64,000 nt of DNA, taken from Actinomycetospora lutea (GTDB lineage Bacteria > Actinomycetota > Actinomycetes > Mycobacteriales > Pseudonocardiaceae). Both the position numbers and the translations under genes were made by a program. Of this stretch, positions 25,069-33,354 are shown one piece after another; position 1 is the stretch's first letter, and each line of letters opens with the position of its first letter. Where the stretch lies: assembly GCF_028737205.1 (NCBI RefSeq), contig NZ_JAQZAL010000002.1, forward strand, positions 1 through 64,000, given 5' to 3'. Under the pieces are notes generated by a model, which was given only the letters and a program-made list of their open reading frames with translations, did not search any database and was not told the DNA's origin.

Positions 25069-25803
25069 ATGGGGTCGCTGGACGGTCGTCGTGTGGTGGT
25101 GACGGGCGCGTCCTCGGGCATCGGGGCCGCCGTGGCGCGGGCGGCGGCCGCCGCGGGGGCCCGGGTGGGGCTGCTGGCCCGGCGGGCGGACCGGCTCGCG
25201 GCGCTCGCCGACGAGGTGGGCGGGCACGCCGCCGTCGCGGACGTCACCGATGCGACGGCGGTCACCCGGGGGGTCGACGAGCTCGCCGGCGCCCTCGGCG
25301 GGCTCGACGCCGTGGTCGCCGCGGCCGGGACGATGCACCTCGGCGCGGTGGGCGAGACCGACCCGCAGCGGTGGCGCGAGGTGTTCGACGTGAATGTCGG
25401 GGGCCTGCTCGCCACCGCCCACGCCGCCCTGCCGCACCTGGGCGAGGGCGCGAGCTGGGTGACGATCTCCTCGATGTCGGGGCGGCGGGTGCCCACGGCC
25501 GCGGGCGGGGTCTACGCGGCCAGCAAGCACGCCGCCCACGCGGTCGACGAGACGCTGCGGCGCGAGGCCGGCGCCCGCGGGGTGCGCGTCACCACGGTCG
25601 CGCCGGGGTTCGTGGCCACCGACCTCATGGCCGCCGACGAGGCGGGGCGCGAGGACGTCGCGGCCTTCCGCGGGCGGATGCACGCGCTGGGCCTGACGCC
25701 CGAGCACGTGGCCGCCGCCGTGGTGCACGTGCTCGGCCTCCCGCCCGAGGTGTGCGTGGTGGAGTACGCGCTGGTCGCGAGCGCCCAGCAGCGGGAGACG
25801 TAG
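25069..25803 (+). CDS. Short-chain dehydrogenase/reductase
   Basis: A 244-residue SDR. VVVTGASSGIGAAVARAAAA is the NAD(P) glycine motif, AAAGTMHLG replaces the usual NNAG, Ser is in TISSMSGRR and the catalytic Tyr-Lys pair is in VYAASKHAAH. The R in LLARRADRL favours NADP. It resembles the broad YdfG/oxidoreductase group; the substrate is unknown. The ATG at 25069 was chosen over an in-frame GTG 9 bases upstream. TACGGT at 25056-25061 sits 8 bases before the ATG, so the message may be leaderless. Confidence 0.8.
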   Translation: MGSLDGRRVVVTGASSGIGAAVARAAAAAGARVGLLARRADRLAALADEVGGHAAVADVTDATAVTRGVDELAGALGGLDAVVAAAGTMHLGAVGETDPQRWREVFDVNVGGLLATAHAALPHLGEGASWVTISSMSGRRVPTAAGGVYAASKHAAHAVDETLRREAGARGVRVTTVAPGFVATDLMAADEAGREDVAAFRGRMHALGLTPEHVAAAVVHVLGLPPEVCVVEYALVASAQQRET

Positions 25804-25927
25804 CGGGCGGACCTGCACCCGTCGGCCGGGAGTGAGGTGACCTGCGCCGCAGCCGCTGGCGGGGCACCCCGTGTCCCCGACGACAATGTCCCGCCATGTG
25901 CGAGGGAGCCCGGGCGATGGACGGCTC

Positions 25928-26860
25928 GTGAGCGGCAGCCCGTTCGTCGACTTCGACCGCGGGTCGTGGGCGCAGCTGCGTGACACCAGCGCCGTCCCGC
26001 TGACCGCCGAGGAGCTCGAGGAGCTCCGCTCGCTGGGCGACCCGGTCGACCTCGACGAGGTCCGTGACGTCTACCTGCCGGTCTCGCGCCTGCTGGACCT
26101 GCACGTCCGGGCCAACGCCGGCCTGCTCGACGCCTACCGGCGGTTCCTGCGCCAGGACGAGGAGGCGACGCCGTTCGTCATCGGCATCGCCGGGTCGGTG
26201 TCGGTCGGCAAGTCGACGACCGCCCGGCTGCTGCGCCTGCTGCTGGCCCGCTGGGACGACCACCCCGACGTCGCGCTGGTGACCACCGACGGGTTCCTGC
26301 ACCCCAACGCCGAGCTGGAGCGCCGCGGCCTCATGCGCCGCAAGGGGTTCCCCGAGTCCTACGACCGGCGCGCGCTGCTGCGCTTCGTCGCCGACATCAA
26401 GGCCGGCAAGCCCGAGGTGCCGGTCCCGATGTACTCGCACCTCGTCTACGACGTGCTCGAGGAGCAGCGGATCGTGTCCCGCCCGGACATCCTCGTGCTC
26501 GAGGGCCTCAACGTGCTCCAGCCGGCGCCGCAGACCGGGGAGCGGGCCAGCGCGCTGGCCGTCTCCGACCTGATCGACTTCTCCGTCTACGTCGACGCCC
26601 ACCCCAGCGACGTGCGCCGCTGGTACGTCGAGCGCTTCCTGGCCCTGCGCGAGACCGCCTTCCGCGATCCCGCCTCGTACTTCCGCCGCTACGCCGAGAT
26701 GGACGAGGACGCGGCCCGCGCCCAGGCCGCGCGCCTGTGGGACGAGATCAACGGACCGAACCTGCGGGAGAACATCGCGCCGACGCGCTCGCGGGCCGGG
26801 CTGGTGCTCACCAAGGGCGGCGACCACACGGTCAGGCGCATCCGCCTGCGCAAGCTCTGA
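25928..26860 (+). CDS. coaA: Type I pantothenate kinase
   Basis: A 310-residue P-loop kinase that phosphorylates pantothenate, the first committed step of coenzyme A synthesis. The Walker A loop is [17 protein letters not shown], followed by [20 protein letters not shown] and [13 protein letters not shown], the diagnostic blocks of Coa[21 protein letters not shown] and the final [19 protein letters not shown] bind CoA and pantothenate. The GTG at 25928 gives the ~310-residue length of mycobacterial CoaA; in-frame starts at 25871 and 25886 add an unconserved tail. Feedback inhibition by CoA is a family property. Confidence 0.95.
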   Translation: MSGSPFVDFDRGSWAQLRDTSAVPLTAEELEELRSLGDPVDLDEVRDVYLPVSRLLDLHVRANAGLLDAYRRFLRQDEEATPFVIGIAGSVSVGKSTTARLLRLLLARWDDHPDVALVTTDGFLHPNAELERRGLMRRKGFPESYDRRALLRFVADIKAGKPEVPVPMYSHLVYDVLEEQRIVSRPDILVLEGLNVLQPAPQTGERASALAVSDLIDFSVYVDAHPSDVRRWYVERFLALRETAFRDPASYFRRYAEMDEDAARAQAARLWDEINGPNLRENIAPTRSRAGLVLTKGGDHTVRRIRLRKL

Positions 26861-26906
26861 CATCGTGCTCTGACCTCGTCGTCACGGCCGCGTGGGACCA
26901 TGAGCT

Positions 26907-27374
26907 ATGTCCACTTCCGCCACCGGGACGCAGGCCGGCCCGTCCGGTGGGTCCGGATCGTCCGATCCCGACCTGCCGTCGCGCCTGCGACTGGCCATCG
27001 GCCGGCTCAACCGCCGCATCCGTGTCGACTCCGCGGCCGCCCTGCCGCCCCTGCAGACGTCGGTGCTGGCCACCCTCGAGGACCACGCCCCGCTGCGCCT
27101 CTCGGAGCTCGCGCGCCGGGAGGCGGTCACACCGCCCACGATGAGCCGCGTGCTGGCGGCCCTCGACGACGCGGGGCTGCTGGTCCGCACGCCGGACCCC
27201 CAGGACGCGCGGTCCGCACTGATCCACCTCTCCGACGAGGGGCACGCCGCCATCCGGCGCATCCGCACGGAACGCACGGCGTCGCTCGCGCAGCGGCTCG
27301 ACCGGCTGGACGCCGAGCAGCGGGCGGCCCTCGAGGCGGCCCTGCCGGCCCTCGAGGTCCTCGTCGAGGAGTGA
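26907..27374 (+). CDS. MarR-family transcriptional regulator
   Basis: A 155-residue regulator with a Ser/Gly-rich N-terminal ~25 residues and a winged helix: LRLSELARREAVTPPTMSRV (recognition helix at residues ~70-90), LDDAGLLVRTPDPQDARSAL (the wing), and a C-terminal dimerisation helix. MarR proteins usually repress efflux or stress genes until a small ligand binds. The only near neighbour in the same direction is the DinB-like gene 59 bases downstream, a possible target. The ATG at 26907 lies only 46 bases after coaA. Confidence 0.85.
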   Translation: MSTSATGTQAGPSGGSGSSDPDLPSRLRLAIGRLNRRIRVDSAAALPPLQTSVLATLEDHAPLRLSELARREAVTPPTMSRVLAALDDAGLLVRTPDPQDARSALIHLSDEGHAAIRRIRTERTASLAQRLDRLDAEQRAALEAALPALEVLVEE

Positions 27375-27433
27375 CGGATCTCCCGCGCGGTGTAACGTTC
27401 CGCGGTCGGCTGACGACGGACGGTGTGTCAGGT

Positions 27434-28012
27434 GTGAGCGATACGACTCCGGGAGAGCCGGTGCTGTTCCAGGCGCCCCTGCAACGCCGCCCGTCCCCAC
27501 CCGAGGTGGCCGACGAGCGCGAGGCGCTCGAGGGCTGGCTCGACTACTTCCGCGCCCTCGTCGTGCACGCCCTCGACGGGCTGGACGAGGAGACCCTGCG
27601 CCGGCGCGTGCCCGACGCCGACGGCCCCAGCCTGCTGGCGATCGTCAAGCACCTCGCCGAGCTCGAGCGCACGTGGCTCGTCGAGCGCTGGGGCGGTCGC
27701 GGAGGCCGCCACGTGCCGAGCTACGTCGACGAGGACGTACCCGAGTTCCGGCTCGCGGACATCGAGTCCCCGCACGACGTCGTCGGCAACTACCTCGAGG
27801 TCTGTGAGAAGGGCCGTGACGCCCTGGCCGGCGCGGAGTCCCTCGACGACGCCGTGCGCGACGACCGGCGCGGGCACATCGAGCTGCGCTGGATCCTCCT
27901 GCACCTCATCACCGAGACCGCCCGGTACGCGGGACAGGCGCAGGTGCTGCGCGACGCCGCGGCCTCGCTCACCGGCGCGCACCCCGAGCCCCGGGACGAC
28001 GACCCCTCCTGA
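27434..28012 (+). CDS. DinB/DUF664-family protein with altered metal site
   Basis: A 192-residue four-helix-bundle protein of the DinB-like DUF664 group: EALEGWLDYFRALVVHALDG, then LLAIVKHLAELERTWLVERW, then ELRWILLHLITETARYAGQA. DUF664 members normally end with E-T-A-R-H-x-G-H, whose two His complete a metal site used by thiol-dependent S-transferases. Here both are replaced (Tyr and Gln), leaving the His of IVKHL and LLHLI. The protein may bind metal differently or have lost activity. The GTG at 27434 was used; an in-frame GTG 12 bases upstream is possible. Confidence 0.7.
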   Translation: MSDTTPGEPVLFQAPLQRRPSPPEVADEREALEGWLDYFRALVVHALDGLDEETLRRRVPDADGPSLLAIVKHLAELERTWLVERWGGRGGRHVPSYVDEDVPEFRLADIESPHDVVGNYLEVCEKGRDALAGAESLDDAVRDDRRGHIELRWILLHLITETARYAGQAQVLRDAAASLTGAHPEPRDDDPS

Positions 28013-28810
28013 TCAGAAGGTGACGTCCGCGGTGACCACCAGGTCGTCGTGGGCGAAGCTCAGCAGCCCCTCGATGGCGCGCGACTCGTCGGTCGGCGTG
28101 TCGTACGACCACGCGGCGTCGTCGAGCAGGCGCCCGTCGGGCAGCCGGACCGACCAGTAGGTCGCGTGGCCCTTGTACGGGCACACCGTGCGCTTCTCCG
28201 AGGGCTCGAGCGTGGCCGAGACGGAGGCGCGCGGGATGTAGAGGCGGTCGACCAGGCCGGTCTCGCCGAGCAGCACCCCACCCGACGCGTCGGCCACGGG
28301 CACGCCGTCGGTGGTGGTGATGGTGACGTGGCGGCTGGTGTTGCGCAGGTTCACGCGGTGGTAGGGGTCGGGCAGGCGCCCGATGATCTCGTCGTCCTCG
28401 TCGAACCAGCGGTCGGCGGCCTCCGGGGCCAGCACCGCGAGCCCGGCGAGCCACGACGACTCCGCGATCGGCTCCGGGTAGGCCCACACCGCGTCGGGCA
28501 CCACGCGGTCGCCCACCCGCAGGCTGCGGTAGGTCGCGTCGCCCTTGAACGGGCAGTGGGTGCTGGTGTCGCTGGGCTCGAGCAGGTCGGCGCGCAGGTC
28601 CTCCTCGGGCACGTAGAGCTGCGGGGGCAGTCCGGTCTCGTGGAGCAGTGCGCCGCGTGTCGTGTCGAGCACCGTGACCCCGTCGACCTCCGCGCGCACG
28701 CGCCGCGTGAACGGCTCGAGCAGCAGCGAGTGGGCGGGGCCCTCGACGGTGAACGTCCGCGTCTCGGGCACGCGGCGCGACAGCGGGCCACCGAACATGG
28801 TCAGGGCCAC
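28013..28810 (-). CDS. Tandem DUF427 protein
   Basis: A 265-residue protein with two DUF427 domains, residues ~20-125 and ~150-260. Each has the layout of a short beta-barrel: a x-G-V/ADT-x-x-GALLHETGLP segment, a YVPEEDLRADLLEPSDTSTH / YIPRASVSATLEPSEKRTVC strand pair, CPFKGDATYRSLRVG / CPYKGHATYWSVRLP, and WAYPEPIAES / WSYDTPTDES. The function of DUF427 is not established; in a few fused proteins it accompanies nucleotide-related enzymes. Its stop abuts the convergent DinB-like gene without a gap. Confidence 0.85.
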   Translation of the reverse strand: MALTMFGGPLSRRVPETRTFTVEGPAHSLLLEPFTRRVRAEVDGVTVLDTTRGALLHETGLPPQLYVPEEDLRADLLEPSDTSTHCPFKGDATYRSLRVGDRVVPDAVWAYPEPIAESSWLAGLAVLAPEAADRWFDEDDEIIGRLPDPYHRVNLRNTSRHVTITTTDGVPVADASGGVLLGETGLVDRLYIPRASVSATLEPSEKRTVCPYKGHATYWSVRLPDGRLLDDAAWSYDTPTDESRAIEGLLSFAHDDLVVTADVTF

Positions 28811-28893
28811 GACGACCTCCAGTTACCGGGGACTGCACCTGGCCCGTGCAACCCGGCCCGCGGCGGCGTGCATTCCCGGCCGGGGCGCGCGGC

Positions 28894-29544
28894 TCAGGTG
28901 GACGCGGCCACCGCGCCGGCGCTCGCGGCCGCTGCCACGGCGGCGTGGACGTCGGCGATCGCGCGGCGCACGGCCTCGCCGGCCCACTCGCCCTCGGCGA
29001 TCACCTTGCTGCGGTCGCGCAGCGCGCGCTTCGGGGCGTCGAGCACCTTGTGCTCGGCCCGGACCGCGCGCAGCAGGGCGACCAGCGCGGCGTCGTCGGT
29101 GCTGGGCGCGGCCCCGTCGACGAGCACCGAGCGCAGGCGGGCGACGACCGCGTCGCGGCGGCGGCGGTCGGCGGCCGGGTAGCGCGGCGAGCGGGCCATG
29201 CCGAGGACCGTGCGCTCCTCGCGGCGCACGGAGCCGTCGTGCACCAGCCCGGCCAGGAGCGGGTCGCGCACGCGGCTCTGGAGCTTCTCGATCGCGGCCT
29301 TCGGGGTGGGCTCGGCGGGCAGGCGCTCGAGCGCGAGGTCGAGCACGTGGTCGCCGGTGGCCGAGCGGTCGCCGATCACCATGACGGTCCTCCACCGGCG
29401 CTCCTCGAGCCGGGCGCGGTCGTCGAGCACGAGCTGGAGGACCACGGCGCCGGCGAGGGCGCGCGGCAGGGACGTCGAGTCCACCAGGGGCGCGCCCGTG
29501 TCGGGGTCGTGCAGGAGCAGGGCCAGGTCCTCGGCGGTGCGCAT
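28894..29544 (-). CDS. GPP34 (Golgi phosphoprotein 3-like) family protein
   Basis: A 216-residue mostly alpha-helical protein: RTAEDLALLLHDPDTGAPLV at the start, a short ALAGAVVLQLVLDDRA segment, then RDPLLAGLVHDGSVRREERT and a C-terminal helix rich in alanine. This is the GPP34 fold. In eukaryotes GOLPH3 binds phosphatidylinositol-4-phosphate; the bacterial members are common in actinobacteria, sometimes in many copies, and their role is unknown. The ATG start is 92 bases from the divergent DUF2071 gene. Confidence 0.85.
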   Translation of the reverse strand: MRTAEDLALLLHDPDTGAPLVDSTSLPRALAGAVVLQLVLDDRARLEERRWRTVMVIGDRSATGDHVLDLALERLPAEPTPKAAIEKLQSRVRDPLLAGLVHDGSVRREERTVLGMARSPRYPAADRRRRDAVVARLRSVLVDGAAPSTDDAALVALLRAVRAEHKVLDAPKRALRDRSKVIAEGEWAGEAVRRAIADVHAAVAAAASAGAVAAST

Positions 29545-29636
29545 GGGGTCATCGTGGCGGGCCCGGCGCCCGGGCCGCCTCCTCCTCGTGGCGGAGATCG
29601 TGTGTCGGGGACGTCCGTACGGGGGAGGACCGGGGT

Positions 29637-30395
29637 GTGACCGAGCCCGTGACCGAGCCCGTGACCAGGGAGGCCCCCGGCTACGCGGGGGCGACGATGA
29701 TGACCCAGCGCTGGTGCGACGTGGCGTTCCTGCACTGGGCGGTCGACCCGGCGGTGGTGGCGCCCCTGCTGCCGCCGGGCGTGCGGCCCGACGTCCACGG
29801 GGGCGTGACCTGGGTCGGGCTCGTCCCGTTCCGCATGGTCGGGGCCGGGGTGCTGCGGGGGCCGTCGGTGCCGTGGCTCGGGACGTTCGCCGAGACCAAC
29901 GTCCGCTGCTACACCGTCGACGAGCGCGGGGTGCGCGGGATCGTCTTCCGCAGCCTCGACGCCACCCGCCTCGCCGTCGTCGCCGGCGCGCGGGCGGCGT
30001 TCGGGCTGCCGTACCGCTGGGCCTCGATGGGCATCTCCGGCGAGGCCGGCGAGCGCACCTACGTCACCCGCCGGCCGCACCCGAGCCGTGTCGGCGTCCG
30101 GATCGGCGCGCCCCGGGTCGCCGGCGAGCTGCCACCCGGGTCGAGCTCCGCAGGCTCCGTCTCCCTGGAGGACTTCCTCACCGCCCGCTGGGGCCTGCAC
30201 GAGCGCCACGCGCGCCGCGACTGGTACGTGCCGAACGTCCACGAGCCCTGGCCGCTGCACGACGCCGAGGTGCTCGACCTCGACGACACGCTGCTGGCCG
30301 CCGCGGGGTTCCCGGACCTCGCGTCCCGCCCGCCCGACCACGTGATGTGGTCGCCCGGGGTGTCGGTGCGCTTCGGGTTCCCGCGGCGGCGCTGA
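29637..30395 (+). CDS. DUF2071 (YqjF-like) family protein
   Basis: A 252-residue protein of the YqjF/DUF2071 family, a beta-barrel related to acetoacetate decarboxylase: TQRWCDVAFLHWAVDPAVVA, LLPPGVRPDVHGGVTWVGLV, PFRMVGAGVLRGPSVPWLG, FAETNVRCYTVDERGVRGIV. No enzymatic activity is established. The GTG at 29637 is preceded by GGGGGAGGA; its first codons repeat gtgaccgagccc. A dispersed-repeat copy at 30140-30165 lies in the coding region and is read as GSSSAGSVSL. Confidence 0.85.
   Translation: MTEPVTEPVTREAPGYAGATMMTQRWCDVAFLHWAVDPAVVAPLLPPGVRPDVHGGVTWVGLVPFRMVGAGVLRGPSVPWLGTFAETNVRCYTVDERGVRGIVFRSLDATRLAVVAGARAAFGLPYRWASMGISGEAGERTYVTRRPHPSRVGVRIGAPRVAGELPPGSSSAGSVSLEDFLTARWGLHERHARRDWYVPNVHEPWPLHDAEVLDLDDTLLAAAGFPDLASRPPDHVMWSPGVSVRFGFPRRR
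30140..30165 (+). repeat. Dispersed repeat copy inside the DUF2071 gene
   Basis: gtcgagctccgcaggctccg followed by tctccc; it differs from the tandem-array unit by agg in place of tgcg. It encodes GSSSAGSVSL in a region between family blocks, so it looks like an insertion tolerated in frame. Confidence 0.55.
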
Positions 30396-30406
30396 GCGTC
30401 CGGCCC

Positions 30407-30817
30407 TCAGGAGCGGCGCAGGCCCGTGGCCCACTGCAGGTCGGCGAACACCGCGACCGCCGCGGCCTGCGCGAGGACGACGACCGCGCCGAGCACGGTC
30501 AGCTGGTCCCAGGCCCCGACGACCAGGCCCAGGCTCATCAGCACCCAGGCGCTGTTGCCGAGCACGACCACCCAGGTCGCGGGCCGCGGGATCGCCGGGC
30601 GGCCGGCCAGCAGGACGAGCCCGGTGGCGTAGACGACGAGGAAGACGCCGACGCCGAGCAGCAGCGGGGTGGACAGGCCGAGCAGCGTGTCGAGCACGCC
30701 GGCGCCGGCCGCGGCGGCGACGCCCAGGGCCCCGGAGGCGGCGGCGTCGAGGCGCAGGACGCCGCGCAGGGTGCGCTGTGTGTCGGCGGCGGTGGTGGCG
30801 GTGGTCGTGGTGCTCAT
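30407..30817 (-). CDS. Four-helix membrane protein of unknown function
   Basis: A 136-residue integral membrane protein. After a Thr-rich N-terminus (MSTTTTATTAADTQ) come four hydrophobic segments at residues ~27-46, ~51-70, ~79-100 and ~103-122. I do not recognise a named family, but small membrane proteins of this type sit next to XRE regulators in many actinobacteria and may be their target. The ATG at 30817 was chosen because GAGGAGG lies just upstream; a longer frame to 30895 has no ribosome-binding site. It is divergent from the XRE gene, with 113 bases between the starts. Confidence 0.65.
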   Translation of the reverse strand: MSTTTTATTAADTQRTLRGVLRLDAAASGALGVAAAAGAGVLDTLLGLSTPLLLGVGVFLVVYATGLVLLAGRPAIPRPATWVVVLGNSAWVLMSLGLVVGAWDQLTVLGAVVVLAQAAAVAVFADLQWATGLRRS

Positions 30818-30872
30818 GGGGTCCTCCTCGGTCGGGGCTGTCGACGAGAACCCTGCGGCGACGGGGGTAAGC

Positions 30873-30893
30873 AGGTCGATGACCTCGTAGGTC
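30873..30893. promoter_or_regulatory. Alternating AGGTC/GACCT operator between the membrane protein and XRE gene
   Basis: AGGTC-N3-GACCT-N3-AGGTC at 30873-30893 gives two overlapping palindromes with 3-base spacers in the divergent intergenic region. It is suited to binding of a dimeric HTH protein such as the XRE regulator. TAGCGT 8 bases before the XRE GTG suggests a leaderless transcript on that side. Confidence 0.45.
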
Positions 30894-30930
30894 ATGGCCG
30901 CCGACCGCGGCGCGCCCTAGCGTCGGGTCC

Positions 30931-31725
30931 GTGACGACGCTCGAGTCCCGACCCGCCCCCGGGGACCTGCTGCGCGGCTGGCGCACCCGCCGCCGGCGCA
31001 GCCAGATGGACCTCGCCCTCGACGTCGGCGTCTCCACCCGCCACCTGAGCTTCGTCGAGACCGGCCGCGCCCGGGCCAGCCGCGAGCTGCTCGTCGACCT
31101 CTGCGAGCACCTCGAGGTCCCGCTGCGCGAGCGGAACACCCTGCTCCTCGCGGCGGGCTTCGCCCCGACCTACAGCGAGTCGCGGCTCGACGCGTCGGCC
31201 CTCGACGCCGTCCGGGGCGCCCTGCAGCACCTGCTCACCGGCCACGAGCCGTTCCCGGCGCTCGTCGTGGACCGGTGCGGCGACGTCGTCATGGCCAACC
31301 GCGCGGTGAGTGCCCTGCTGGCGCTGCTCGACCCCGCGCTGCTCGAGCCGCCCGTGAACGTCTACCGCCTGAGCCTGCACCCCGACGGGCTCGCGCCCCA
31401 CGTGCGCAACCTCCCGGAGTGGGCGGGGCACCTGCTGCACCGCCTCGAGCGCCTCAGCGACCTCACCGGGGACCCGCGGCTCGTGGCCCTGCGCGAGGAG
31501 CTCGCCGGCTACGCCCCGCCCGCCCCGACCGGCGCGGCGGCGCGGGCCGCGCACGTGATGCTGCCGCTGCACATCGCCCACCCCGACGGCGACCTGCGCC
31601 TGTACTCGACGATCACGCACTTCGGCGCGGCGTGGGACGTCACGCTCGACGAGCTGTCGCTCGAATCGTTCGTGCCCGCCGACGACGCGACCCGCGCGGT
31701 GCTGGAGCGTCTCGTCGGGGAGTAG
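30931..31725 (+). CDS. XRE-family regulator with MmyB-like C-terminus
   Basis: A 264-residue regulator. The N-terminal HTH is at residues ~12-65 (LLRGWRTRRRRSQMDLALDV, GVSTRHLSFVETGRARASRE). The C-terminal part is the MmyB-like ligand domain (FPALVVDRCGDVVMANRAVS, YRLSLHPDGLAPHVRNLPEW), which is PAS-like and may bind a fatty acid or other hydrophobic ligand. The likely targets are the divergent four-helix membrane protein and itself. The GTG at 30931 gives the standard length. Confidence 0.85.
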   Translation: MTTLESRPAPGDLLRGWRTRRRRSQMDLALDVGVSTRHLSFVETGRARASRELLVDLCEHLEVPLRERNTLLLAAGFAPTYSESRLDASALDAVRGALQHLLTGHEPFPALVVDRCGDVVMANRAVSALLALLDPALLEPPVNVYRLSLHPDGLAPHVRNLPEWAGHLLHRLERLSDLTGDPRLVALREELAGYAPPAPTGAAARAAHVMLPLHIAHPDGDLRLYSTITHFGAAWDVTLDELSLESFVPADDATRAVLERLVGE

Positions 31726-31756
31726 GGCGGACCGGAGCGCTCAGGTCGCGGGAACG

Positions 31757-32359
31757 TCAGCGGCGCCGCGCGTGCACCGCGATCACCGGGTCGTCGGTGG
31801 ACTCCCGGCGCTGCGCGACCGGTTCGTCGAACGCGCCCGCGTCGTGCAGGTAGGTCGCGACGATGGCCGCGCGCTGCCCGTCGTCGGCGGCCAGCCAGCC
31901 GCGGATCGCCTTGGTGGGGAAGCAGCGGTTCGAGAACGTCAGCGCGAAGGTCCCGCCGGGGCGCAGGACCCGGCCGACCTCGGCGCACACGGCGACCGGC
32001 CGCACCAGGTAGTCGATCGACACCGTGCAGACGACCGTGTCGAAGGTCGCGTCCGGGAAGGGGAGCGCGGGGTCGGCGTTGAGGTCGCGCACCACGCGCT
32101 GGTCGGCCATCGGGTTGGCGTCGAGCTCGGCGGCGTTCATCCCGAGCACCGTGAGGTGCCGCGGCCGGGTGCGCAGGTGCGAGACCCACGAGCTCATGAG
32201 GTCCAGCACGTCGCCCTCGACGCCGATCTCGTCGTAGAACGCGCCGACCGCGGCGATCGCGCCGTCGTCGATGTGCTGCACCAGGCGGGGCGGGCCGTAG
32301 AAGCCCGCGTCGTCGCCGTCGTCGGCGCGGTCGAAGAACCCGGGAGGGAAGTCGGTCAC
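31757..32359 (-). CDS. Class I SAM-dependent methyltransferase
   Basis: A 200-residue methyltransferase. The SAM-binding region starts at VLDLMSSWVSHL (a degenerate motif I without the usual GxGxG), the acidic loop is GMNAAELDANPMADQRVVRD, and VVCTVSIDYLVRPVAVCAEV and VGRVLRPGGTFALTFSNRCF are motifs II and III. The D-L-M-S-S-W variant is seen in a small actinobacterial and plant group. The substrate is unknown. It is convergent with the XRE gene (31 bases between the stops). Confidence 0.8.
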   Translation of the reverse strand: MTDFPPGFFDRADDGDDAGFYGPPRLVQHIDDGAIAAVGAFYDEIGVEGDVLDLMSSWVSHLRTRPRHLTVLGMNAAELDANPMADQRVVRDLNADPALPFPDATFDTVVCTVSIDYLVRPVAVCAEVGRVLRPGGTFALTFSNRCFPTKAIRGWLAADDGQRAAIVATYLHDAGAFDEPVAQRRESTDDPVIAVHARRR

Positions 32360-32447
32360 GGGGCGCGGGTATCCCGCGGTGCACTGTCACATGTGATCCG
32401 GTCGGCGACCGCGGGACGCGCCGGTCACCGTCGTCGACCATGGCGCC

Positions 32448-33347
32448 ATGGCCGACCACGCCCCGGTCCTGTCCGCCGGGCCCTCCCTGGCCCCGTCGCC
32501 GGACCAGGACGGTGGCCGGCTCACCGATCCGTCCGCGTTCCCGGTGCGGCGCCCGATGGCTCCGCGCTACGCCGACCTGGGCGGCGACGGCCGCGTGACG
32601 ACGGTGGCGCTGGGGCGCTGGTTCGAGGAGGCGCGGATCGGCGCGGCGCTGCCCCGCTTCCGCCGCCGGGCGCGGGACGGCGGGTCCGCGCGCGCCGGGT
32701 TCCGGGTCCTGCTCGCCGCCCAGCGCCTCCGCGTCCTCGCGCCCCTGCCCTTCGACGGCGACTACACCGTCGGCACCGGGGTGCGGCGCATCGGCGGGTC
32801 GTCCTACTCCTGGGGCCACGGCGTGTTCCGGGGCGAGCGGTGCGTCGCCGTCGCGGACTCGGTGACCGTGCTCGCCACGGCCGCGGGCCCGAGCACGTTG
32901 CCCGACGAGCTGCGGGCCGACCTCGCCGCGATGGTCATCGACGAGCCCGGCGGCGCACCGGCGCGCCCCGAGGCCGCCCGGCACGACCGCGGCGGCTACC
33001 CCTTCGGCCACACGATCACCACGCGCATCGGCGACGTCGACACCAACCGCCACGTCAACAACGTCGCGGTCCTGTCCTGGTACGCCGACGCCGTCGCGAC
33101 CTGGCAGGCGGCGCAGCTCGGCGCGGTGGACGGCGGCCCGCCCGAGGCGCTCGCGCCGAGCGCCTGGGAGGTGCAGTACGTCGACGAGGTGGCGCACCCG
33201 CGCACCTACGACGTGGCCCTCGCCGTCGACGACGCCCCCGACGGCCTGCACTACCGCGCGGGGATCTTCGCGGGGGAGCGGTGCGTCGGTCTCGCCGACG
33301 GGTTCGGTCCGGCCGTCGCGGAACGCGGCGCGCGATCGCCACGTTGA
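32448..33347 (+). CDS. Double-hotdog acyl-CoA/acyl-ACP thioesterase family protein
   Basis: A 299-residue protein with two hotdog domains, residues ~35-145 and ~180-285. The first carries YADLGGDGRVTTVALGRWFE and FDGDYTVGTGVRRIGGSSYS; the second has TTRIGDVDTNRHVNNVAVLS, the D-x-N-x-H-V-N-N signature of 4-hydroxybenzoyl-CoA-type thioesterases with the catalytic Asp. It probably hydrolyses an acyl-CoA; chain length is unknown. The second domain looks catalytic, the first structural. It lies 7 bases before the DUF998 gene. Confidence 0.8.
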   Translation: MADHAPVLSAGPSLAPSPDQDGGRLTDPSAFPVRRPMAPRYADLGGDGRVTTVALGRWFEEARIGAALPRFRRRARDGGSARAGFRVLLAAQRLRVLAPLPFDGDYTVGTGVRRIGGSSYSWGHGVFRGERCVAVADSVTVLATAAGPSTLPDELRADLAAMVIDEPGGAPARPEAARHDRGGYPFGHTITTRIGDVDTNRHVNNVAVLSWYADAVATWQAAQLGAVDGGPPEALAPSAWEVQYVDEVAHPRTYDVALAVDDAPDGLHYRAGIFAGERCVGLADGFGPAVAERGARSPR

Positions 33348-33354
33348 CCCGGTC

